Below, in pieces: positions 20,340 through 29,314 of a stretch of DNA of 32,905 nt (its first letter is position 1; each line of letters opens with the position of its first letter). The stretch lies in NCBI GenBank assembly GCA_002179805.1, contig NAVB01000447.1:1-32905 (forward strand). Reading direction: 5' to 3'. The notes below the pieces were generated by a model. That model saw only the letters and a list, made by a program, of their open reading frames with translations. It was not told the origin of the DNA and did no database searches. Both the position numbers and the translations under genes were made by a program. Source of the DNA: Acanthamoeba lenticulata. Its lineage: Eukaryota; Discosea; Longamoebia; Acanthamoebidae.

Positions 20340-23300
20340 TCACATGGTCTCGACCAGGGTGTCCTCGAACAGGGGCTTTGTCACAGCCGGCACCCACCGC
20401 GGGTTGCCGTGTAGAGTCCCGTGGTTGTGGTGCGGCGACGCATCGTACGCCATCCGGCCCTGGCCCTCATTGAAGCCCCAATAGCCCACCAAATCCTGGA
20501 AAACGCTAACGATCAATATCACAACATCAAACAACAACAAGCGCAAGCTCGCAGCCAGCTGGTACCTTCTCCTTGCCGGTGAGCCGTCGGTAGCGGAGGC
20601 GTCGGATCTCGCGCGGAGAGAGCACGCGTCTGAAGATCGCCACATCGTCGATGAGGCCATCAAACACACCGCTCTTGTGCACCGTCCGCCATCCGGCTGC
20701 ACACCATCCATCCGTCCGGATGAATCGTCAACCGTTCTTCTTCCAGAAGAAAAGGATTGGGCCGAATCGCGTACTGTAGTGGTTGGCCGGGATGCCGATC
20801 TTGAGCGGAAACGCGTTGGTCGCGGTCGTGCTCAGCGGCGTGGCGGTCTTGTCCACTTTCCCTGCATGGCCCAACACTCGGTGGTTGAGAATGCGGAAGA
20901 ATCAAGGTGGGGAAGACGCGAACCATTGACGTAGAAGCGAACGCCCTCGGTTCGGTTCTGGAAGGTGACCGCGACGTGGTACCAGAGGCCGCGCTGCAGC
21001 CTGCGGGCGCCCGTGAAGCAGCTCCCGCCGGCGCACAGCCGCACGACGCCGCGCCCATCGGACGCGTGGCGCACGTCAAACGCGTAGCCGTCGACCTGGC
21101 CCACGGAGGCCTTGTCGAGGATGCGCCCGTCGTTGATCATGTTGAGGTTGATCCATGCCATCAGCGTGTACTCGTTCTCGAGCTCGAGCGACTGGCTCGT
21201 CGGCACGAGAATCGAGTCGTCGGACAGCTGGAGCCGCGTGTCGACGCGGTTGAACTCGAGCGCGTAGGCGTCGACGCTGCCTCGTGGCACCAGCGAGCCT
21301 GTGCGCAAGCGAACGAGGCCGTCAACAGTCAAACATCAGGATCGTCGGCAAGGGCGACGGTGATGATCGCCCTCGCACCGTTAATGGGGCGCTCCTCAGA
21401 GGCCGCTCGTCGGGACAGCGCCGTGCAGAGCCGGCACTCGGCGAAGAAGACGCAGTTGTCGAGCAGCTGCTGGAAGCCGGGCGCCAACGGACGCCGCTTC
21501 CACGCAAAGTAGCCGCCGTAGGCCTCCTCGTTCTGCAGCAATTGTTGGCTTCTTGTTGAGCGCGGCGCTCAAGATGCGGCCTCTAGCGGGGTTTGGGGGC
21601 GAGAGACGCACGTCGTTTAGCTGGTGAAGGTAGCGGGCCAGCTCCTTGGGTGAGCTGAACTGGCGCACGTCGATGATGGACCTCTCCCCTGGCAGCCACT
21701 GATCGACTGGGAATATAAAAAAGAATAAACAGAATTTAAGTGTTTTAAAGATAAAAAATAAAACAAAAATAAAATAAAATAAAAAAAAAAGAGGAACGCA
21801 CCGTTGGGCGCGCCGCGATAAACGGGGACGGCGCCAGCGTAGAGGGCGACCATCAGCTTCTCCGTGACGTAGTCAGGCGTGAGGTCGCTGTTCTCAAAGG
21901 CCAAAACGAACTTGTACTCTGGAGGCAACCCCGACACACACACACTTGGTCAGTCACCAATGCAGAAAACAAATGGGACGATCGTGAGGGCGCGCACCGC
22001 CGATGGCGCGCATCTGGATGTCCATCAGCCGCCCAAAGGAGTCGTGCCAGCCCTTGCCCTCGGAGATCTGAGCCGTGTTCAGGCACAGCCCGAAGCTGTG
22101 CGCGACAATGACGTTGTTTAGCGACAACAAGTCAGGCAAGTGAGGAGCTTAGGGACATGCCTGTCGACAGGAATGAACTCCATGAGCTCCTCGACGTAGG
22201 CCGTTCGCTCGACGGCCCCGGGGCCATCGCAGTTGGAGGAGACAAAGGCGACCAGCTTCTCGCGGGTCTTGGCCGGCGGCGGCTTGAGCAGGTCGTCCAC
22301 CGTACGACCGCCCCAGGGGCAGTGGTAGGTCACCTGCACCAGCGAGTCCCGCCCGTATGTCACCTGCACGTCGGCCGCCCTCGCGTGAGCCCCAAACGTT
22401 TGGCAGACAATCGGGTGACTGGCCTCTGAGGCTGCTCGCAAGAAGAACAAGAATAAGGACCTTGTGGTCAAACAGCTCCGTGTACTCGGGGTGGACGAAC
22501 AGGGCAAAGGCCTCAGGCGCCTCGTAGCCGTACCAGAGCCAGGGCTGGCCCTCGCGCCTCTCGGGCATGTACGGCGGCCTGCGCACAAAAAGACCGTCCT
22601 CAGAGACCGCGGTCACAGCAGCGACATCTAAAAGGAAGACGACAATGATGAAGAGGATGCACCTTTCCTTCCACTCCAGACCCGGCCCATACCAGGTGGC
22701 GTCAAAGAGAAGCGCGTCGGCGATGGTTACCATGGACTTATCCTGCGCGAAGGTGCACTTGACGGGACACTGCGGCTTCCGGAGCTCGACGCCGGCGTAG
22801 TTGGGCGTTTCAACCACCTGTGTGTGTGTGGCACAGATGAGATGACGCGTTCGCCAACTTGAGGCTCAAGAGCAGGACAATGTGCGTCAAGAGGTCGACA
22901 AGACGTACGTCGCCCTCGCCCCAGTGATAGGGGTTGCCCCACGAGTTGTCCCACATCACGACCACGACCTCGTCGTGGTCTTTTGCGTGTGGCGGGCGCG
23001 GGCTGTGCTCGAGGGTTCGCGCCTCCTGCAGCAGCGCGGCCATCTCGGCCTCGAGATCGGCGATGCGCTTCTCCTGCTTGTGGCACTTGGCGTGCTCCTG
23101 GCGCGCGCCCACAAGCCGCTCGGCCGCCACCCTGGCGAAGAAGAAGAAGAAGAAGAAAAGGCCAACCATGGCATGGTTGAAATCAAGAAAGGCTGTTTTT
23201 TGAACAAAACACAAATCCCAAGTAGGCGTACATCGCTTTGCACTTCTCCTTGGCCGCCACCTCGACAAGCTCGTCGATCTGCCATCGAGGAACCCAATTG

Positions 23301-23452
23301 GGCTCCTCGCTGCACGAGGTGGGCGTGCTCTCCGCCCGCAGGTAGCACACTACAAACACCAAGGCGAGCACTCCCACAGCGAGGAAGGCCGCGGCTGCTG
23401 TTGGCTGGCAACAACCACCTCCCCCTCCTCCTCGCCTGTTCATGACCTTCAT
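20340..23452 (-). CDS. GT10 alpha-1,3-fucosyltransferase fused to LamG-like domain(s)
   Basis: Thirteen exons on the minus strand (23452-23232, 23131-22909, 22817-22663, 22578-22461, 22363-22161, 22095-21998, 21918-21802, 21706-21612, 21532-21379, 21298-20924, 20861-20775, 20696-20566, 20495-20340) encode 710 residues. A type II anchor ([16 protein letters not shown], ~22-37) and a coiled-coil stem suggest a Golgi enzyme with a luminal catalytic domain. GT10 motifs: LFDHKVTYGRDS, AFVSSNC, PVDSFGLC, and the donor-sugar motif [10 protein letters not shown]...DYVTEKL...[13 protein letters not shown] Cys-rich CRLC follows, as in plant core alpha-1,3-fucosyltransferases. Then a LamG/concanavalin-like beta-sandwich ([41 protein letters not shown]) and the start of a second ([12 protein letters not shown]). 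Intron 22160-22096 is GC-AG (GCATGT). The product should add fucose from GDP-fucose to N-glycans. Confidence 0.9.
23132..23160 (-). repeat. (CTT)n pyrimidine tract at an intron acceptor
   Basis: On the minus strand a run of CTT triplets directly precedes the acceptor GCCAG (23132) of the first fucosyltransferase intron (23231-23132) and serves as its polypyrimidine tract. Confidence 0.65.
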
Positions 23453-23600
23453 CTTCTTCTTCTTCTATTCGAGAGTTCTTTCCGTTTTTACGCAGATCTG
23501 GTCTGCTGATGTCAGCATGAAAGCGGATGACGTCACCAAAATGTTAAGGTGGTTGCTGGCATCACTGGCTGTACAGGGCGAGGAGGAGGAAGTGGCCACA

Positions 23601-24533
23601 CTAGGCACCGTTCTGCTGCGGTTGCTGCTGCTGCTGCCGCATGGCGGCGGCGGCCATGGCCATGCGAGCCAGGACCTGGTTCTCAAAGTCGGCATGATCG
23701 AGTCCCGAGCCGGCAAGCGGCACAGCAGGGGCTGCGGAGGCAGCGGCGGGAGGCGCTGAGGGCGTCGTCGTTGTCGTGGAGGAGGAGGAGGAGGAGGAGG
23801 AGGACGAAGTCGGCGGCGGGGTCGTTTCTCGGCTGCGAATGCGGCCGGTGAGCGGCGGTGGGAGTCGGGCGAGGGCGGCTTCGGCGTCGTCGTGAGAGGC
23901 AAAGGTGGCCAGCGCACCGCCGCCACGACGGCGCACTGCCACCGCCAGCGGCGCGGGACAGCCGGCACGCTCGAGCGCCGTGCGCACCCCGGCCTCGTCG
24001 TCCCAGCCCTGCCTCTTGCCCCATCGCAACTTGACCACCACTTCATCTTGTGCCGCGGCAGCTGATGATGCGGCGGCCGCGACTCGTTCTGAGTGCTGCT
24101 GCCTCCGCTGCTTCTCTTGCTGGATCTTGGCAGCGGCCTCTTCCTTGAGGCGAGCAAGGCGGGCGGCCAGGCGACGCTGCGCATCGGCTTCGTCAGCACG
24201 CTGCTTCTTAAATGCATTCTCGCGCTCCTCGAGGTTTTGTTTGAGATTTCGGCGTTGGGCGTCCATGGTCGAGAGCTTACGCTTGCGATTGAGACGAGCC
24301 TGGACAATGGTGTCGAACGCTGCCCGCGCCTCGGGATCGCTCAACACATCATAGGCCTGTTGCAGTGCATGAAATCGCTGGCCAGCGAGGGGGTCATTGG
24401 GATTGCGATCTGGATGCAGCTTCAGCGCGAGTTTCTTGTAGGCTTTGGAGATCTGGGCGGTGGTAGCCCCTAATTCAAGACCCAGAATGGCGTAGTAGTC
24501 TTCTCCATCCTTCCCATCGCCGGTCGACGTCAT
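23601..24533 (-). CDS. DNAJC17-like J-domain protein
   Basis: A single uninterrupted frame of 310 residues starts at the ATG at 24533. The J domain is at the very N-terminus (~12-75): DYYAILGLELGATTAQISKA, then LHPDRNPND with the HPD tripeptide needed to stimulate Hsp70 ATPase, and HALQQAYDVLSDPEARAAFD. A long charged helix follows (~80-165), then a segment with RRM-like strands (VVVKLRWGKR, ALATFASHDDAEAAL) and a Ser/Thr/Pro/Gln-rich tail with a poly-Ser run. J domain, charged helix and C-terminal RRM is the order of DNAJC17/Cwc23-type spliceosome-associated proteins, so a nuclear splicing role is likely. It is the only intronless gene in the window. The sequence CACAAG just before the ATG could be an acceptor of a 5' UTR intron. 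Confidence 0.87.
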   Translation of the reverse strand: MTSTGDGKDGEDYYAILGLELGATTAQISKAYKKLALKLHPDRNPNDPLAGQRFHALQQAYDVLSDPEARAAFDTIVQARLNRKRKLSTMDAQRRNLKQNLEERENAFKKQRADEADAQRRLAARLARLKEEAAAKIQQEKQRRQQHSERVAAAASSAAAAQDEVVVKLRWGKRQGWDDEAGVRTALERAGCPAPLAVAVRRRGGGALATFASHDDAEAALARLPPPLTGRIRSRETTPPPTSSSSSSSSSSTTTTTPSAPPAAASAAPAVPLAGSGLDHADFENQVLARMAMAAAAMRQQQQQPQQNGA

Positions 24534-25581
24534 CTTGTGGATAAAAAAATATTTTAAAAATATTTATTTTAGGCCAGAAAGAGGGAAGCAAAAGCGAAGC
24601 GCTTTCTCACACTTCCGGAGCCTGGGCGTGAATATTTGTGTTATCACGCTTGCGAATTTACCTGGGCACTCTGCGGGCACACACTCGTGTACGTCCTTCT
24701 GCAGACCGCGTACCGCCGCAGACAAACAAGGTAAAGTAAGCTGCACCTAACAACGCTTCAACAACCCACAACAAGGCCGCGACGTGGCTCTCCGTAGAAG
24801 ACACTAAATGAGGCAAGCAGAGCAACTCACCTCGAGCAAAATGCGTAACTCACGGCCTGTAGAAAGAGGCGCACCTCGAGGAAAGGGGGCAGCGAGATAG
24901 CCTTGACGAGGACAACGAACAAGGGGTCATCGGGCGAGGTTCCGGGCGTCCACCCGGCGGAAGGACCGCAAGTGGGACAACCGACCGGCTGCCCAGGTGC
25001 CCGCCTCAAGACTGGCCGGGTCAGGTGGATTTCGTGGAGCCGACGTAGAGCCTTGCTTTCGCCACCAATTAATAGCAATCAAATAGAAATTTCTCAGGTC
25101 GCGAGTTGACTATTGGCTCCGGTTTGGGGTGGTCCGCTGCAGCGAAGAGAGAAGACGGCGGTGTTCGTTTTCGTTCTTTTTTTGTTGTGCATTTTTTCCT
25201 CCACGTATTGTCTCTGCTGCGTCTGACAACCCACAACCCCCCAAACGACGAGACCGCCTTGTGCGCACACCGCCGGCGCCGCGGCTCCCCTCATCTAGAA
25301 CACCCGACAGCAGCCGCCGTTCTACACGCGCCACTTCCATCTCCCGTCCGTGTTTAAAAAACGATCGGCTGAGCCTTACTCGCCCACGCACCAGGTGAAG
25401 ATCTTCCACGGTTTCTTCTTCTTCTTCTTCTTCGTCGTTGCCGGATTGAACCGAGCTCACGTGTGGATCAAACCTCGTCTCTCTACCTCTTTCCATCCGA
25501 CATCGTCAAAAAACCCATAACCGCCGCCACGCTTCTTGCCGTTCGGGGAACTCGTATCTAAAGGCGCCAACGAGGCCATAG
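24534..25581. other. Divergent intergenic region, 1,048 bp
   Basis: This region separates the divergent DNAJC17-like (-) and zinc-finger (+) genes and should hold both promoters. It carries a CTT/TTC run (25417-25436) in the likely 5' UTR of the zinc-finger gene. A coding-like minus-strand stretch (24827-25078) is listed separately. No tRNA or other structured RNA was recognised. Confidence 0.55.
24827..25078 (-). other. Coding-like open stretch, possible small gene or gene remnant
   Basis: A minus-strand frame of 83 codons is open without an ATG and has balanced amino-acid composition, including EIHLTRPVLRRAPGQPVGCPTCG and FLEVRLFLQAVSYAFC. It runs into a good donor, GAG followed by GTGAGT (24831-24826). 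A possible second exon lies at about 24701-24666 between TGCAG and GTAAATT. It could be 5' exons of an alternative transcript of the downstream J-protein gene, a small separate gene, or a relic. No family is recognised. Confidence 0.3.
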
Positions 25582-28500
25582 ATGTCGGCCAGCACAGAGC
25601 TCACAAAGCCCCCTTCGCCAGCGCCCTTCGAGGCTTTCCTCTCATCGCTCGAAGTGGGACTCGCGGCGACCAGAGCGGCCGCTGGCGGCTCTTCTGCTTC
25701 GGCCGTTGCGCCGGCTGAGACCTCACAGCAATCGACCACAGATGAGGCCACGGGCTCGCCCTCCCTCTCGTCTTCGCCGCCGTCGCCGCCTTCCACATCT
25801 TCACGACCCTCGTCGCCTCCCGCGAGTGTAATCCCCTCCTCGTCGTCGTCTGCATCGGTTGTCCCCACTACAGCCTCGGATCAGCCCCCATCATCTTCAG
25901 AAGGCGCTACAACTTTGGTCCCGTCTTCGATTACGCCATCCGTTTCCGGTGTCACCGCCGGCGCCGGCACTACGTCGACGGAAAGCGAAAGCGCGCGCGA
26001 AGTTGCCAAAGTCAACAATGCTGTCGGCACGAATCCCGCCGCGGCTGATTCCATTTTGGCGACTGCCCAGCCACAGGTGCAGTCCGTCGGCGCCAGCGCA
26101 GCGGCTCAACTCAAGGGAACCACCACCCCGGCCAGTGTCCAGCCCGCCTCGAGTGTCGCCCCGCAGGGTCCCACCGCGTTCGACGTGACGAACAGCAGCG
26201 TGAGGGAGACTCTCCTGCTTCGGTTCCTGCAGCTGTTGCCGAGCACGCACGACCTGCAGCTGCCGCTCAACCAGCCACCGAACGCGGCCGGTAACAACGG
26301 CAGCGATGACGGTTCAACCACGACCAAGGCCTGCCAGCAGCTCATGTCCGAAGTGATCAAGGCGCTGCGGCTCTGGGTCGTGCAGCAGCCGCTCACTCTC
26401 GGCCGGCCGCTAGGCGACGACAACCCGTCGCTCTTTTCCCTCCTGCGGCCTCAATTGCACCAACTTCACTGGTGGCGCGCTCAAGCCCCTCCGTTCACGC
26501 CGGTCTCGCCCACCGCTGGCGGTCACGCTTCGTCGTCCACGACGCTCGAACAGCACCAGCTCGAGGTACGCTCCTTGGTCCGCTACTTGGTATTCCGTCA
26601 TTTCTGGAATGTTTTATTTTTATCGCCCAAATTTTCCAAATTCTGCCGTTATTTGCTGTATTACACGCACGAGGACGCGTTGTTCCGCTACCGCTCGGCG
26701 CCGTGTAGCGGCCTTGTAGCGACCGAGTGGTTGGGGCTGCTCTTCTCGACTACGCTGTTGTGTAGTCGTGTTGGGCACCCTCTCGCACTTGTGCTACGAG
26801 TCTAGCCGGACTAGCCGGTTACAAGGCTGCGGCGCGCCCGAGAAACGCGTCATGCCTCGCTTTGTCATCGGCGTGAGCGTCACAATTCATGGACGCTTTT
26901 AAGCAAGCTGCAACTGACGGCTCAGAGGACTCCTCTGTGACTTGCTCCGGAGCAAGGCTGCTTGTTTTGCTGAACCTCCCCTCCTGTGCACTGCCACCTC
27001 CTCGCCTTAGTGCTGGAGCAAGAAGCGAGCATCTACACTGTACTACTCAAATTCTTAATGTCGCCCATCTTTCGTGATTTTTGTTCTGCTGGTCCAAATT
27101 GGAAGCCCCCTTGACGCGCATTCATCTTCAACTTGTCGATTCAAATCTCATCCTTGCTCGTTCTTCCTTCACACAGGACGACCTGCTGGCCTTGGCCTGG
27201 GGCAACCGGGCTTGGCAGCCTCCGCTCGTCAAGAAGGAGCCCAAGCAGCAGAAGTCGTCGGGCTCCGAGTCCAACTCGCCCACCTTCACCCCGCCGCTGG
27301 ACCTGTCGCCCGCCCGCAGCCTCTCGCCGTCGCGCGGCGCCGTCCCGGTGGTCAAGGTCGAGCCCGCCTCGGCGCACTCGCAGGCCTTTACGTCGATCAA
27401 GCTGCCCGTTCCCAGCGCCGCCAGCGCGTCCTCCCCCATGACCATGGGCAGCTGCTTCGAGTTCAACGAGAACGACGCCAACGCGCCGCCCCCGGCGACA
27501 TCGACGACGCTGCTCAACAAGCGCCGGCGCAGCATGGACGTGTCGCTCGAGGCGCCCGCCGCCCGCCAGCACGGCGGCCAACAGGCCATGCGCAAGCGGC
27601 GCAAGAGCGTGATCGAGCGCTCGTCCAATGGCGCCCGGGCCGAGCAGCCGGCGCCGACCGTCGGGCGCGACCTGCGCAGGCGCCGTCCGTCGATTGCCGC
27701 CGCTGCCGAGGCGTCCACGGTCGACGCTCTGGCCGCAGCGGCCGCGACCGTGGCTGCGGCCAATGATGACAGCCTGGTCAACTCCAAGAAGCCCAAGTTT
27801 GACGACGAGGACTATGTCGACAACCGTGAAGGCCACCGCGACGTCGCCGCTGACTGCGCGACGCCCGTGCGCGGTGCTCGTGGCGGCGGCCGTGGTCGCG
27901 GTGCGCGAGGCGGTCGAGGCCGCAGCGGCAGCGGCGCCCGTGGCCACGCCCAAGGCGCTCACGCGAGCGCGGCGGAGAAGGACCTCGAGGGCACGCCCAA
28001 GACCAAGGCCCGCAAGCCCGAGAGCTGCCACCGCTGCAAGAACAAGAAGGAGTTCTGGGTCGGCTGCCCGCTCGTGGCCTCCCACAAGTACTGCCGCGGC
28101 TGCGTCGTGCGCCACTTTGCCATCGACTACGACGACTTCCGGGCCAACCCGGAGAGGTACTGGACCACGGGCTGCCCGATCTGCCACCTCACCTGCCCGT
28201 GCATCGGCTGCGTCCGCAAGAAGAAGAACAGCCACGCCAGCGGCGGCGGCGCGGGCCACGCCGGCGGCGGCCACGACGACGAGGACGACGTGGGCGATCC
28301 CGACGAGGACGACGGTGGTGATGAGGACGAGGAGGACGATGGCGGCGAGAACGGCTTCGGGGACGAGGACGAGGGCTATGGCGTTTACGACGAGGACGGC
28401 GAGGCGCACGAGGAGGAAGAGGAAGACGTGGATGTTGAGGGCGGCGTGGGTCCCAACATCAACAAGAATGGCGGCGGGGAGGATGAGGAGGCCAGCTCGG

Positions 28501-28952
28501 CTGAGCGCCTGGTGGAGGTCAAGTGGACGGCCCTCAAGCGTCGCCTCCACGTCGACGACGGCGGTGGCGCCGCTGCGCAAGGCGGCGACGAGGGCAGCCA
28601 GCACCTGCCCGTCAAGAAGCGCATGAGCCGCCTTCGCTCGACCTCGTTCAACAGCGGAACCGCTCCCCCTTCTTCCTCTTCATCGTCGTCTTCTTCTTCT
28701 ACTTCTACGGCGACGTCGTTGTCCTTCTTCGAGGAGACGCAGCGGACGCACCATCAACAAGCCGCGTCGCGCGCGTCAAGGCGGCTGCGGTCGTACTCGA
28801 CGAGCCACGCGGAGCCGCCGAGGCCGTCATCGTCCATGAACCCAGAGGACTACCTGGGCCGCACGGGCGCGGGCAGCGTCCTCGCCGCCCGATACAGTTC
28901 GCCCATGCGCGGACGGCGCGGCTCGCGAGGCTACAACGGCCAGCGCGGCTAG
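25582..28952 (+). CDS. zf-4CXXC_R1 (CDCA7-type) zinc-finger protein
   Basis: Exons 25582-26565 and 27177-28952 encode 919 residues. The first ~210 residues are Ser/Thr/Pro/Ala-rich and probably disordered; residues ~210-328 are more structured (RETLLLRFLQLLP, QLMSEVIKALRLWVV). The second exon carries basic stretches that look like nuclear signals (NKRRRSMD, MRKRRKSV) and RGG-like repeats. The zinc finger (nt ~28026-28211) has CHRC, then VGCP, YCRGC, TGCPIC and CPCIGC, the 4CXXC_R1 pattern of CDCA7 and of some plant JmjC demethylases. The RYGE tract of true CDCA7 is VRHFAIDY here, so it belongs to a divergent class. Acidic and Ser-rich tracts follow. In animals CDCA7 recruits the HELLS remodeller for DNA-methylation maintenance; a chromatin role here is inference. 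The 611-nt intron is unusually long for this window. Confidence 0.85.
26566..27176 (+). other. Unusually long intron (611 nt)
   Basis: The intron between the two exons of the zinc-finger gene has donor GTACGC and acceptor ACACAG and joins phase 0 to phase 0. It is about six to ten times longer than most introns here. No exon, tRNA or box C/D element could be supported inside it. Confidence 0.7.
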
Positions 28953-29314
28953 TCTCTTCAAGTCAAGCCTCTACATCGTCGTCGGTTCTACGTCGAGAGC
29001 TCAAAAAAATGGATAACAAGATGAAACGGCAGGAGAAGGACAAGGAAGAAGAGAAAGGAAGTGAAGTGTATGATACAGCAACAAGAGGAACGCTCGAGCT
29101 CACGCGGACAACGCCCAGACGAAGAAGAGGTGAAAATGTTTTTGTCGACATGCTGACGTGTAAATATGAAAAAAGGACAGTTGAAGGAAAAGGCAAGTTT
29201 CGATTTCCTTGGCAGCAGGAGAGCACCAAGAGGAGAAAGAGCAACTCGGGGCCAGCAGCTTATGGTCAATTGTTGGCTGCCTCGCCACCAACACACCACA
29301 GACCACCCCCTCTT
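28953..29314. other. Spacer between zinc-finger and oxygenase-like genes
   Basis: The 362 bases between two same-strand genes are lower in GC than the flanking exons. The oxygenase frame is open upstream to an ATG at 29009, but that start would leave only 56 nt between genes, so the ATG at 29315 is preferred and the region is taken as 3' UTR plus promoter/5' UTR. Confidence 0.55.

Noticed and set aside
22364..22460. An open stretch in the fucosyltransferase gene that could be coding
   Set aside because: No donor with the right phase allows it. Splicing it out gives LFDHKVTYGRDS, which matches the conserved GT10 segment.
25110..25496. A 128-codon minus-strand frame upstream of the zinc-finger gene
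   Set aside because: Its Glu/Arg-rich composition comes from the CTT/TTC run of the likely 5' UTR; it has no domain or splice support.
26566..27176. A possible tRNA or snoRNA in the long intron
   Set aside because: No cloverleaf, B-box or paired C/D boxes could be supported on reading both strands.
27141..28604. A 487-codon minus-strand frame opposite the zinc-finger exon
   Set aside because: The complement of acidic and basic repeat codons gives Val/Leu/Ala/Arg strings; the plus-strand frame carries the ordered CXXC cluster.
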